From assembly GCA_023416335.1 (NCBI GenBank), contig JAEZHY010000255.1, positions 1 to 19,160 on the forward strand: a stretch of DNA of 19,160 nt, read 5' to 3'. Made by a program: the position numbers and the translations under genes. This document shows positions 6,984 through 15,600 of this stretch, piece by piece. The notes beneath the pieces were generated by a model. That model worked only from the letters and a program-made list of their open reading frames with translations. It had not been told where the DNA came from and searched no databases. Origin of the DNA: Pseudomonadota bacterium (lineage in GTDB: Bacteria; Desulfobacterota; Syntrophobacteria; Syntrophobacterales; Syntrophobacteraceae). Every line of letters begins with the position of its first letter. Position 1 is the first letter of the stretch.

Positions 6984-8003
6984 CTACCTTGCCTTAAATG
7001 AAATTCGGTATTTGAATGCATCAGGTGCGTACCAGTCGATTGTTTTGCCTCCGACTTGCGCGAAAGGATATCCGAAATTGTTAAGCGGCTCTCCCGCCCG
7101 GGGCGGGTTCAACTCGATATCGCGGCCGGTCGAGAGTTTAATTCGATACTGGTCTATTCCGCCCCAGAAGTACTCCCTGTAACCTGAAAGTTTGGGATCA
7201 TTCGGTCCTATATTTTCAACAAGCCTTGCTTTCAGAACATCGGCGGGGTCGACGGGCACCCAGCCGTAGCCTGGGACCAGGAACTCGGCCCAACAGTGCT
7301 GATAGCCGGTGATATCCTCTTCCGCTATTCTGCCGAGCCTGATCCCGAATACTTCCCTTGCCGGCACATTCGCAGCGCGGCACAAAGCTATAAAAACCGA
7401 TGAAATATCGGTGCATTTGCCTTTCGGATCCGCCAGTAGCGCGCAAACGTTCCCCTGTCCGCACCCGCGCACATTCGGATCACGCGCCATGTTGTCGCAG
7501 ATCCAGTCGTAAATTGCCCTGGCTTTCGCGGCTGAGGATGTTTTCCCTTGTGTTATCCTGTCCACCAGTTTTTTCACTTCGCCATCAATTGGCCCGCGGC
7601 TCGTCGGGACGAGATAGGGGCTGTAATCGGAGGCATCCCAACGGCCCTCTTTTGCCGGAATGTCTTTTCTGGCGACTTCCAGCCTTTCTGCCGTGAATGA
7701 GAGCACCATTTTCCTGTCTCCAGTTTTGGCGTCCCAATATGCATAAAGGATAGGATTGCCATTAATTCGGTCGGTATAGACGGCCGAGGAAGTGAAAGTT
7801 CCGGAGACTTTTATGTCGCTTATGAGCTGATCGGAATCAGAGACGGGGTAAGGCACCCAGAGCTTTGCTTCCTGCCCTGTTCCGTGGGCGGAAAGGTCAA
7901 AGCTCATAGAAACCGTACCCGAGCAACCTGCGGGCCAGGTGGGAACAGGCAATAAAACAGACCAGATCAGCATGACCAAAACGGAGAAAAAAATTCTTTT
8001 CAT
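6984..8003 (-). CDS. Secreted transglutaminase-like (papain-fold) protein
   Basis: The 339-residue product begins with a signal peptide (MKR, then a hydrophobic stretch at residues 4-19, ending around WPA at 23-25). GGAGA five bases before the ATG supports the start. The middle holds a transglutaminase-core domain with all three catalytic positions: C197 in GKCTDISSVF, H236 in YQHCWAEF, and D252 in VPVDPAD. A beta-rich segment at about residues 30-130 precedes it. Such bacterial proteins act in the periplasm or outside as proteases, amidases or cross-linking enzymes; the substrate here is unknown. Seven cysteines in the mature part (including C181, C187, C197, C208 and C237) leave room for disulfides or metal binding. 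The gene is transcribed alone, against the direction of its neighbours, so there is no operon to suggest a role. Confidence 0.85.
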   Translation of the reverse strand: MKRIFFSVLVMLIWSVLLPVPTWPAGCSGTVSMSFDLSAHGTGQEAKLWVPYPVSDSDQLISDIKVSGTFTSSAVYTDRINGNPILYAYWDAKTGDRKMVLSFTAERLEVARKDIPAKEGRWDASDYSPYLVPTSRGPIDGEVKKLVDRITQGKTSSAAKARAIYDWICDNMARDPNVRGCGQGNVCALLADPKGKCTDISSVFIALCRAANVPAREVFGIRLGRIAEEDITGYQHCWAEFLVPGYGWVPVDPADVLKARLVENIGPNDPKLSGYREYFWGGIDQYRIKLSTGRDIELNPPRAGEPLNNFGYPFAQVGGKTIDWYAPDAFKYRISFKAR

Positions 8004-8644
8004 AGGTCTCCAATGTTAGGGCGAATTTGGGTCAACTTTAAGGGGGCAGCGTCGCACAGTCGCGGTCAATAACATAGGAAATTAGAATAAAGCAAATCGG
8101 AAAACTCGATGTAGATCACCCAGATCATCGACAGGAAAAGAAGCATCCTGAACGAGGTCATTTCGGACTATGTTGTGACTGCCAGTTCTTCAACTGGGAA
8201 GGCTCCTACGCAGCCGAGAAGAAATTCCCTCCCACGCCACAGGGCGGCATACATCGAACTGAGTGCTGCGATAATCGGAATCTTCGTGAACAAAAAGACA
8301 AAGGTTGCTTACTAGTTCGAATATCAAACTCTCCCCCGTCCATGGTCCAGTTCCCTTTTCTTTATGACAGAGGACCGGATCAAACCAATTAACATACCGC
8401 ATAAATCCGCATTTGAATGTCTGAGGCGACTTGGGGTAGGCTCAGACCCATTGTTGGGCGACCTCCTATCGGGCCGGAGTCGCCGGATTCCGCGCAATGA
8501 AAGAATCGGAACTCCTCCAAATCCCGACTATATCGAGCTATTGAGGAAATCAAAGGGGCGCAGGCTCCTTCGACGACTGTCCCGCAGTGAGTTCAGTGAA
8601 GGGAAAAGGGTGCTCGCGGCACTTACGACATAGCTGATGTTTTG
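8004..8644. other. Intergenic interval with two weak open frames
   Basis: About 0.64 kb lies upstream of both the transglutaminase-like gene and the activator. A plus-strand frame is open for 104 codons from 8078 to 8392, with a cysteine cluster (GLCCDCQFFNWEG, later ECCDN), but it has no ATG, GTG or TTG start. An 89-codon frame from ATG 8364 to 8633 follows in another frame, with no ribosome site and an Arg/Leu-rich product that I do not recognise. Together they could be remains of a small gene, but chance openness is just as likely. A six-bp stem with a CTTC loop occurs at 8182-8197. Confidence 0.3.
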
Positions 8645-8674
8645 TTGAGCGGAGAATACGCCCCGTGTTATATT
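8645..8674 (+). promoter_or_regulatory. Sigma-70-type promoter for the AlgB-like activator
   Basis: TTGAGC at 8645-8650 and TATATT at 8669-8674 are separated by 18 bases. Transcription would start near 8681, about 80 bases before the ATG at 8761. This position rules against an in-frame GTG at 8665, which would lie within the promoter. Confidence 0.5.
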
Positions 8675-8760
8675 CGTGTAATGTTGCGATTAATGGGTTG
8701 CAAAAGGCTAAATGTCTTCTTTTTCATCAACCGGCGGGCACGGTTCTCTGGTTTGAATCG

Positions 8761-10104
8761 ATGAAGGATAGCGCTCTAAATATTCTCGTCGTGGACGACG
8801 AATTAAACATACGCAAGACGTTGTCGATGTGCCTTGAAGCGGGCGGGCACAGGGTCGTGGCCGTAAGTAATTTCGAAGACGCGGTTACTGAAGCGACGAG
8901 AAAATCCTTTGACCTCGCCTTTGTAGACCTCCGACTGGGGACCGCAAGCGGGCTCGATCTGATACCCGCCCTGCTGGCCGCTACTCCCTGGCTCAAAATC
9001 GTTGTAATTACGGCCTATGCTTCCATCGAATCGACCGTTGAAGCAATGAGGCGGGGTGCCGCGGATTATCTTCCCAAGCCGTTTACCCCCGCACAGGTGG
9101 AACTGGCAACCCGCAAGGTCGTCGAAGTTCGTTCCCTGGAAGAAAAGATTGCCGTCCTGCAGGAGGACGTTAGCAGGGCTCATCCCGAGGCCGACTTCTC
9201 AACGAGGAGTCATGTCATGCAGCGGGCGGTGAACTTCGCCCGGCAGGTTGCACCCACGGACTCGACAATTCTCCTCCGCGGGGAAAGCGGAACCGGGAAA
9301 ACCCTGTTTGCGCGTGCGATTCACTCATGGAGCAGGCGGGCCGGAAGGCCTATAGCCGTGGTGTCATGTCCTTCGCTTTCTCCTGAACTGCTTGAAAGCG
9401 AGTTGTTTGGGCACGTCAGGGGAGCATTCACGGGCGCGGTGCGTGAAAATCCGGGACGGATTGCCGCATGTGAGGGCGGGACGCTTTTCCTCGACGAGAT
9501 CGGAGAACTGCCGTTGTCGCTCCAGCCCAAGCTACTGCGTTTTGTGCAGGACAGGGAATACGAGCGCATCGGCGATCATACGACCAGAAAGGCCGAAGTC
9601 AGAATCATTGCGGCTACGAATGCAGACCTGGAAAAGCATGTAAAAGAGGGCCTGTTCCGACAGGATCTTTTCTACAGATTAAACGTTTTTGAGGTTCAAC
9701 TCCCACCGCTCAGGGAACGTCCCGAGGATATCGTCCCCATGGCGGAGCGGTTTCTCTCCTTCTTTGGCAGGCAACGCCACCATGTTTTCCTGGGGTTCAG
9801 CGACGAGGCGCTCGAAGCGCTCAGACGATATTCATGGCCCGGGAACATACGTGAACTGCACAATGCTGTAGAACGGGCGGCGATTCTCTGCCCGGGAGAC
9901 CGTGTGGGAATCGAGTATCTGCCGCAGAACATAGCGGCTCCCGCTGCTGCTCCGTGTATTGGAGATCCCGTTAGCATCGATATTCTGGAAGAGCTGCACA
10001 TCCGCCGGATTCTCGCTTCCGCCAGATCGCTGCAGGAAGCTGCAGAAACACTGGGCATCGACCAGGCAACCCTCTGGAGGCGGCGGAAAAAATACGGAAT
10101 CTGA
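8761..10104 (+). CDS. Sigma-54-dependent response regulator, AlgB-like
   Basis: This cytoplasmic transcription activator has 447 residues in NtrC layout. The receiver domain spans about 1-120, with acidic pocket D12-D13, phosphoacceptor D56 (FVDLRLG), T84 and K106. The AAA+ domain spans about 148-385: Walker A GESGTGKT at 174-181, the sigma-54 contact loop GAFTGA at 221-226, Walker B ending D245-E246, and arginine-finger candidates R300 and R306. A Fis-type DNA-binding helix-turn-helix ends the protein (about 422-447, [17 protein letters not shown]). The overall sequence and the short linker resemble Pseudomonas AlgB closely. I start it at ATG 8761 because [14 protein letters not shown] is where receivers begin; an upstream GTG at 8665 would add 32 unrelated residues. 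It is followed by its likely partner kinase. All residues needed for sigma-54 activation are present. Confidence 0.93.
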   Translation: MKDSALNILVVDDELNIRKTLSMCLEAGGHRVVAVSNFEDAVTEATRKSFDLAFVDLRLGTASGLDLIPALLAATPWLKIVVITAYASIESTVEAMRRGAADYLPKPFTPAQVELATRKVVEVRSLEEKIAVLQEDVSRAHPEADFSTRSHVMQRAVNFARQVAPTDSTILLRGESGTGKTLFARAIHSWSRRAGRPIAVVSCPSLSPELLESELFGHVRGAFTGAVRENPGRIAACEGGTLFLDEIGELPLSLQPKLLRFVQDREYERIGDHTTRKAEVRIIAATNADLEKHVKEGLFRQDLFYRLNVFEVQLPPLRERPEDIVPMAERFLSFFGRQRHHVFLGFSDEALEALRRYSWPGNIRELHNAVERAAILCPGDRVGIEYLPQNIAAPAAAPCIGDPVSIDILEELHIRRILASARSLQEAAETLGIDQATLWRRRKKYGI

Positions 10105-10143
10105 GCTCCCGCATAATCCTTAGTCGGCTCTTCTTTACGAACA

Positions 10144-10156
10144 TTGCAAAGCGCAA
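10144..10156. promoter_or_regulatory. Candidate activator site 1, TTGC-N5-GCAA
   Basis: TTGCAAAGCGCAA is an inverted repeat with four-base arms and a five-base centre. It is the first of three copies of the same pattern between the activator and the kinase, about 255 bases upstream of the -24 element. Confidence 0.5.
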
Positions 10157-10175
10157 GGTTCCCGATTATGAGGCA

Positions 10176-10188
10176 TTGCATTCTGCAA
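10176..10188. promoter_or_regulatory. Candidate activator site 2, TTGC-N5-GCAA
   Basis: TTGCATTCTGCAA has the same arms and spacing as site 1 and starts 32 bases after it, about three helical turns. Two sites on the same DNA face suit cooperative binding of an NtrC-type activator. Confidence 0.5.
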
Positions 10189-10287
10189 GGCGAGCATTGT
10201 AGCGGAACCAGTGCTCCATAACCTGCCTGAAGAACACTCTCAACAGCCGGTCAGTTAAGATCTTCCTGTCCACCGCTTCCCAAAACA

Positions 10288-10300
10288 TTGCAAATTGCAA
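10288..10300. promoter_or_regulatory. Candidate activator site 3, TTGC-N5-GCAA
   Basis: TTGCAAATTGCAA is the most symmetric copy. Its centre is about 105 bases upstream of the -24 element, a common enhancer distance for sigma-54 promoters. Confidence 0.5.
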
Positions 10301-10398
10301 TTCCTCGTGATGCCAGTCCGGTAACCATCTCAGATCATAAATATCTTAGTGTCTTGAAATATGTATAAATTCCGATAGATAGAAATTATGAACAATGC

Positions 10399-10412
10399 GG
10401 CACGCGAATTGC
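10399..10412 (+). promoter_or_regulatory. Sigma-54 (-24/-12) promoter of the kinase operon
   Basis: GGCACGCGAATTGC matches the core consensus GGCACG-N4-TTGC at every fixed position, with exactly ten bases between the GG and GC dinucleotides. Transcription would begin near 10424, just ahead of the ribosome site at 10431 and the kinase ATG at 10446. The gene immediately upstream encodes a sigma-54 activator. Confidence 0.8.
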
Positions 10413-10445
10413 CTTAGCCAAAGACCGCAAAGGAGGTAACGAAAG

Positions 10446-12290
10446 ATGCTTGGTATCCGTGAAAAACTCTCTTTGGGGTTTGGCGGCCTGCTGCTCATTA
10501 TTATTGTCATCGGCATTAACAGCATTACTCAGCTTACCACCCTTGGGCATTCCATAGACGTTATCCTGAGAGAAAATTACAGGAGCGTGATTGCCGGCGA
10601 CCAGATGAAGGAAAGTCTCGAAAGAATGGACAGTGGCGCGCTCATTACACTCCTGGGCGACACGGGACAGGGTATGCGCCTCGTTTCAGTGAACGAAGCT
10701 CTCTTCAATGCGGCACTCGATGCCGAGTTGGACAACATCACCCTCCCCGGCGAAAAGGAGAAGGCGGAAGAAATCCGGGTTCTTTTCTCCAGGTACAGGG
10801 CGGCGCTTCACGAAGTGACCGATTTGACACTTGCGGATGAAAGCAGAAGACAGGCTTATTTCGTGAGACTCTTGCCACTTTTCAACCAGATCAAAGCCTC
10901 GGCTGAAGAGATCCTTCACATGAACCAGCAGAATATGATGGAGGCGAACGCAAACGCGAGGAGAACGGCAGGATGGTCGAAGCAGTATATGTATATCCTG
11001 CTGATCAGCGGAGGCATAGTAGCCGTGCTGTTCATTCTGTTTACCGGAAGATGGATACTCCTGCCCATCAATCGGCTCATCCGCTCCACGGACGAAATCA
11101 GTCGCGGAAATCTGGATCTCGTGGTTCAAACCTATTCGCAAGACGAAATAGGGCGTCTATCCACCGCCTTCAATGAGATGGCCTCAAGTCTGCGGCAGTT
11201 CCGGAGGAGTGAACAGACCAGGATGGAACTGATCCAGCGTTCGACACGACACGTATTCAACAGCCTCCCGGACGCGGTAGCCATACTGGACCCGGATGGG
11301 CGTGTGGAGGTGTCGACTCAGACTGCTTCCGAATTCTTTGGGCTCAGGGCAGAGGTCGGCATCAGGGATGTCCCCTTTGAGTGGCCGAACGAGCTTTTCA
11401 GGGAGGCCCTGGCGAGCAGACGCCCGGTCGAGCCTCTCGGGCGCAAAGCAATAATTCAGCAATTCATCAAGGGGGAGGAACATTTCTTTCGTCCGGGGGC
11501 GGTGCCTATCCTCGACCAGGAGAAGAACCCGACGGGAGTCATTTTGATCCTGAAAGACATAACCGTCCAGTTGCAGCAAAACGAACTGAAAGGTGGGGTC
11601 ATTTCAACCGTTTCTCACCAGTTGAAAACGCCCCTTACTGCTCTCCGAATGGCGGTCTATCTTCTTCTTGAGGAAAAGGTGGGGCAACTGACACCCAAAC
11701 AACGCGAACTGCTGACCGCGGCCAGAGATGAGAGCGATCGTCTCAGTTCAATATTGACCAGCCTCCTGGACATCAGCCGCATTGAGTTGGGAAAAGTGCA
11801 GATGGACTTTTTGCCCGTATCTCCTCATGCAATTGTGCTCGAGCAGGTGGAGGCAGCCCGGAGTGTGGCGCATGATCGCCGAATAGATGTGAGGATGAGT
11901 GTGCCCCATAATATTCCGGAAGTGATTGCAGATCCGTCGCGTATCGGCCACGTCCTGGCGAATCTTCTCTCCAATGCCCTCAAATACACCTCCCCGGGCG
12001 GCAAGATTACTATTTCAGTGGAGCCTCGCGGCGATATGGTCAGCTTCGCGATCTCGGACACTGGGGAAGGGATGGATTCAGAATACCTGGACCGGATATT
12101 TGAACATTTTTATCGCGTACCGGGACAGCCGGAGGTAGCGGGGGAAGGGTTGGGACTGGCCATTGCAAAAGAAATCGTTGAAGCGCACGGAGGGACGATA
12201 GGCGTGGAGAGTGAAAAAGGTAGAGGGAGCACTTTTACTTTTTCACTGAGAAAGGCCGAGACAGCAGCCGGGAAGGCCGGACGGAAGTGA
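10446..12290 (+). CDS. Membrane sensor histidine kinase, KinB-like (sensor-HAMP-PAS-HisKA-HATPase)
   Basis: The 614-residue inner-membrane kinase starts at an ATG preceded by a perfect AGGAGGT at 10431-10437. Membrane helices lie near residues 10-27 and 182-200 and flank a helical periplasmic sensor of about 150 residues. HAMP follows at about 200-252 and a PAS domain at about 265-375. The phosphoacceptor is H391 in STVSHQLKTPLTAL. The ATPase domain has the N box with N506 and N510 (NLLSNALKY), DTGEGM at 538-543 and GEGLGLAI at 567-574. The architecture matches Pseudomonas KinB, and the preceding gene is AlgB-like, so they are probably a cognate pair. It is the first gene of a run with the accessory sensor and kup, driven by the sigma-54 promoter. 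The signal sensed is unknown. Confidence 0.93.
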   Translation: MLGIREKLSLGFGGLLLIIIVIGINSITQLTTLGHSIDVILRENYRSVIAGDQMKESLERMDSGALITLLGDTGQGMRLVSVNEALFNAALDAELDNITLPGEKEKAEEIRVLFSRYRAALHEVTDLTLADESRRQAYFVRLLPLFNQIKASAEEILHMNQQNMMEANANARRTAGWSKQYMYILLISGGIVAVLFILFTGRWILLPINRLIRSTDEISRGNLDLVVQTYSQDEIGRLSTAFNEMASSLRQFRRSEQTRMELIQRSTRHVFNSLPDAVAILDPDGRVEVSTQTASEFFGLRAEVGIRDVPFEWPNELFREALASRRPVEPLGRKAIIQQFIKGEEHFFRPGAVPILDQEKNPTGVILILKDITVQLQQNELKGGVISTVSHQLKTPLTALRMAVYLLLEEKVGQLTPKQRELLTAARDESDRLSSILTSLLDISRIELGKVQMDFLPVSPHAIVLEQVEAARSVAHDRRIDVRMSVPHNIPEVIADPSRIGHVLANLLSNALKYTSPGGKITISVEPRGDMVSFAISDTGEGMDSEYLDRIFEHFYRVPGQPEVAGEGLGLAIAKEIVEAHGGTIGVESEKGRGSTFTFSLRKAETAAGKAGRK

Positions 12291-12338
12291 TGAGGGTTCC
12301 CGAAGCGATTTTTCCGTGCCGAAGGAGATTTTTCTAAA

Positions 12339-13265
12339 GTGAAGAAAACAAGCGAAAGAAAAGATGCAGCGTATCTGCTTGTCGGTTTTGCGTTGGCGGC
12401 TGTTCTGGGACTGAGCGTATGGGGAATAGTTCACTACAGGAACGGTAACTGGCTGACAACTAACTATGAGAAGGCACTCAAAGAAACCGAACTGGTAAGC
12501 TCGATGAAAACCAACCTGCTTGCATCTGCTGAAGCTGAAAAGAGTTCCGTCATGGCGGATACGGATGAGGACTCTCAGGCTTTTGCAGAGCAGTCGAAGA
12601 AAGCTGCGGATGCGGTCGATCGAGCGCGGCGGGAGATGTCGGCGTTGCTGAAAGCGGGGAACAGTCGGCCGGAAATGAATGCATTTGAACAGTTCAACAG
12701 CTGCTGGGAAAAACTCCGCGAAGTGGATGGGGAAATTCTTCCTCTAGCGGTGCAGAATACGAACCTGAAAGCCATGAGGCTTTCGTTCGTGCCGGCGGGT
12801 GAAGCAATAAAAGGAATGGAAGCGGCGTTGAACCAGTTGATGAATGCGAGCGGTTCGCTGCCCGTAGCCCTCCAGATAACGCGGCTCTGTTCTGTAGCTG
12901 AGGTGAATGCACTCAACATCTATTTGCTGCAGGCCCCACACATTGCAGAGACTGCGGATGCCGAGATGGACAGGATCGAAGCGTCTATGAAGCAGTATGA
13001 TGAGCAGGTAAACGGTGCACTTGAGGACCTCAGGTCGTTAGTGGACGAAGGGGGCAGGGCTTTGCTCAGCAAAGCCGAGGCTTCCTATGAGGAGTTCAGG
13101 AAGATAAATGCGCAGATAATCGACCTTTCGCGGAAAAACAGCAACATTCGGTCATTTGCCATATCCCTTGGCAGGAAGAGAAACGCGACCGCACAGTGCC
13201 TGGATGCTCTTTCGGGCCTGGAGAAAGCTGTGCAGGAGAGCATTACGTTCAAGGCAACACGATAA
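12339..13265 (+). CDS. Membrane-anchored four-helix-bundle (MCP-sensor-like) protein without output domain
   Basis: The 308-residue protein starts at GTG 12339, with AAGGAG eleven bases upstream. One membrane helix lies at about residues 11-32; the rest is predicted to be periplasmic and almost wholly helical, rich in Ala, Glu and Lys like the ligand-binding four-helix bundles of chemoreceptors. It has no HAMP, kinase or methylation domain. Two similar halves can be seen: the segment starting at FEQF near residue 116 (with the N-T-N-L..S pattern) recurs from YEEF near residue 250, a period of about 134 residues. It lies 48 bases after the kinase and 59 bases before kup, so it is probably co-transcribed. 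A role as accessory sensor for the kinase or a partner of Kup is an inference. I do not know a named gene for it. Confidence 0.75.
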   Translation: MKKTSERKDAAYLLVGFALAAVLGLSVWGIVHYRNGNWLTTNYEKALKETELVSSMKTNLLASAEAEKSSVMADTDEDSQAFAEQSKKAADAVDRARREMSALLKAGNSRPEMNAFEQFNSCWEKLREVDGEILPLAVQNTNLKAMRLSFVPAGEAIKGMEAALNQLMNASGSLPVALQITRLCSVAEVNALNIYLLQAPHIAETADAEMDRIEASMKQYDEQVNGALEDLRSLVDEGGRALLSKAEASYEEFRKINAQIIDLSRKNSNIRSFAISLGRKRNATAQCLDALSGLEKAVQESITFKATR

Positions 13266-13324
13266 TTCATACAAAAGCTGTGCTCGAACTGCTCTTTGGC
13301 GAGCAGAAACTGGAAAGGGTTCTC

Positions 13325-15301
13325 ATGTCTTTGTCATCCTCAGTACCTGAAGATACCTGCCGCGTCACTGAAGAAGCGAGTGCTGCAGGCTCGTTGGGTA
13401 CATCCGCTGCTGCTGATAAACCGGCGATTAACTCAAATCTCAGGAAAACCTTGGCTCTCGCTTTCGGCGCGCTTGGTGTTGTCTACGGGGACATCGGCAC
13501 CAGCCCGCTTTATGCGATCAAGGAATGCTTTCATGGGATGCACGCAATAGCTGTAAATTTTCAAAATGTCATAGGGGTGCTCTCGCTCGTTTTCTGGTCG
13601 CTCACTATGGTGGTATCCATAAAGTATGTCGGGTTCATTCTGCGCGCGGACAATAAAGGTGAGGGCGGTATCTATGCCCTCCTGGCGCTTGTGCCGATGG
13701 GAGCGAAGAAGTCCGCGAACAGGCTCAATGCCTGGATTATTCTGGCAGGGATATTTGGGGCCGCGTTGCTTTACGGGGATGGAGTGATCACTCCGGCAAT
13801 ATCGGTCCTGTCTGCGATCGAGGGCCTGGAGGTCGCGACAACAGCGGCGGCACCGGCGGTCATTCCTTTGACTTGCATCGTCCTCTTATTGTTGTTTTCG
13901 GTTCAACGGTTCGGTACTGCAAGCGTTGGCAAATTGTTCGGGCCGATAGTTCTAATATGGTTCGGAGTTATCGGAGTGCTGGGCTTAACCGAGGTTCTAA
14001 ATAATCCGCAAATACTCATGGCGGTTAATCCGATTCATGCAATTGAGTTTTTCCTTGTGAACAAGCTGCACGGGATGGTCGTACTGGGTTCCGTCGTCCT
14101 TTGCATAACAGGCGGTGAAGCCCTCTACGCCGATCTCGGGCACTTCGGAAGTAAAGCAATAAGAATATCGTGGCTCTCGATAGCCTTCCCCGCCCTGCTT
14201 CTTAATTACTTTGGACAAGGTGCTCTGCTCCTGGGGAACCCGGAGCTTGCCTCAAACCCTTTTTACGGTCTGGTGCCTCGGTCAATCCTGTTCCCGATGG
14301 TCGCTCTTTCAACAGTTGCCACAGTGATAGCCTCGCAGGCCATGATTTCCGGGGTCTTCTCGCTCACACAGCAGGCTGTACAACTGGGATTTCTTCCGCG
14401 CGTGCGCATTGTTCACACTTCGAGCGAGACCCGGGGACAGATCTATGTTCCGCACGTTTGTTGGGCTCTCATGTTCGCCTGCATCGGGCTGGTTCTGGTC
14501 TTCCGGGATTCCAGCAGACTTGCCGGAGCCTACGGAATTGCAGTTACGGCCACCATGGGAATTACATCCATACTCTATTTCTTCCTCATAGTGCGGGGAT
14601 GGAAGTGGGGGCTATGGAAGGCCGTCCCTCTCGTTGCCCTCTTCCTTGCTTTCGACCTTGCCTTCTTTGGAGCAAATCTCCTGAAACTCTTCGATGGCGG
14701 CTGGTTTACCATCGCAATTGCGATCTGCATTACGATAGCCATGATCACCTGGCGGGATGGCCGAGCAGCCCTTGCCCGAAGAATGCTTCAGACGCGGATG
14801 ATGATCGAGGAATTCGTAAAAGACGTCTCCTGTCAGCTGCCGCATCGAGTACCCGGGACGGCGGTTTTCCTGACCGTGTCCTCGGAGGTGACCCCTCTGG
14901 CTTTGCTCCATTTCTATAAGCATGCTCATGTTCTTCATGAAAAAGTCTTGCTGCTTTCCATAAAGTCGGTTGAGGAGCCCGTTATTCCCGGAAAAGAAAG
15001 GCTGCAAGTCGATGAGCTTGGGTGCGGTTTCTATCGCCTTGTTGCGTCATACGGATTCATGGAGAGACCAGATGTGCCGGAGATCATGCGTATTGCCTCA
15101 GGAAGCGGCTTAACGGCCGACCCATGTGCGACAACGTTCTTCCTCGGAAGGGAGACACTGCTCACGAGTGGTGAATCCGGGATGATGCTCTGGCGCAAGA
15201 ATTTCTTTGCCGCAATGTCGAGGAATGCCCAAAGTGCCATGGCCTACTTCAATATTCCTGTGGATCGCGTAGTTGAACTCGGTATCCAGGTGGCCTTCTG
15301 A
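13325..15301 (+). CDS. kup: Potassium uptake protein Kup (KUP/HAK/KT family)
   Basis: This is a low-affinity, proton-coupled K+ importer of the inner membrane, 658 residues with about twelve hydrophobic helices and a hydrophilic C-terminal domain of roughly 150 residues. The family hallmark GVVYGDIGTSPLYA is at residues 51-64, and GEGGIYALLAL and YGDGVITPAISVLSA follow at the expected places. GGAAAGGG at 13312-13319 supports the ATG at 13325; an in-frame GTG at 13196 would overlap the preceding gene by 70 bases and adds unrelated residues. The hydrophilic N terminus (about 38 residues) is longer than in E. coli Kup. It is the last gene of a run beginning at the sigma-54 promoter, which would put K+ uptake under the control of the two-component system. 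A strong hairpin follows the stop. Confidence 0.95.
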   Translation: MSLSSSVPEDTCRVTEEASAAGSLGTSAAADKPAINSNLRKTLALAFGALGVVYGDIGTSPLYAIKECFHGMHAIAVNFQNVIGVLSLVFWSLTMVVSIKYVGFILRADNKGEGGIYALLALVPMGAKKSANRLNAWIILAGIFGAALLYGDGVITPAISVLSAIEGLEVATTAAAPAVIPLTCIVLLLLFSVQRFGTASVGKLFGPIVLIWFGVIGVLGLTEVLNNPQILMAVNPIHAIEFFLVNKLHGMVVLGSVVLCITGGEALYADLGHFGSKAIRISWLSIAFPALLLNYFGQGALLLGNPELASNPFYGLVPRSILFPMVALSTVATVIASQAMISGVFSLTQQAVQLGFLPRVRIVHTSSETRGQIYVPHVCWALMFACIGLVLVFRDSSRLAGAYGIAVTATMGITSILYFFLIVRGWKWGLWKAVPLVALFLAFDLAFFGANLLKLFDGGWFTIAIAICITIAMITWRDGRAALARRMLQTRMMIEEFVKDVSCQLPHRVPGTAVFLTVSSEVTPLALLHFYKHAHVLHEKVLLLSIKSVEEPVIPGKERLQVDELGCGFYRLVASYGFMERPDVPEIMRIASGSGLTADPCATTFFLGRETLLTSGESGMMLWRKNFFAAMSRNAQSAMAYFNIPVDRVVELGIQVAF

Positions 15302-15335
15302 TTTAACTCTTCAAATTGTAATGCTGCATATGAAC

Positions 15336-15384
15336 AACAGGTCCCGTGGCAAGCGATTCGGACACTATCGCCATGGGACCTGTT
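15336..15384 (+). terminator. Large hairpin downstream of kup, possible transcript end or processing signal
   Basis: Arms AACAGGTCCCGTGGC (15336-15350) and GCCATGGGACCTGTT (15370-15384) pair over 15 bp with a single G-U pair and a 19-base loop. There is no T run on either strand, so it is not a standard intrinsic terminator; it could block exonucleases or assist rho-dependent ending. I see no gene in the rest of the 299 bases between kup and the AlkD gene. Confidence 0.5.
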
Positions 15385-15600
15385 CCTCCGCCGGCTGAGA
15401 GAGCATGCCTCGGGCCTCGCCTTCCGCGTAATTGACAACTCCCCTTGCCCTTATGTATGTTCGAACCAACGGACACGAGCAGCGGCGCATCCTGATGAGG
15501 TTTGTTACAAGGGGATGGACGCTGGGCACGATGAAGCTTGCCCAGCCTGCCGCCCCTGCCGTTTGCTCTATTGAATTTTCATGTGAGAGGCGGACAGAAT

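Noticed and set aside
8665..8760. Upstream GTG start adding 32 residues to the AlgB-like regulator
   Set aside because: The receiver fold begins at the ATG at 8761, the extension has no family resemblance, and the GTG falls inside the likely promoter.
13196..13324. Upstream GTG start for kup overlapping the preceding gene
   Set aside because: The added 43 residues do not resemble Kup, and ATG 13325 has its own ribosome site.
15538..15600. Earlier ATG for the AlkD-like gene
   Set aside because: It adds 21 residues not found in the family; ATG 15601 starts at the normal place.
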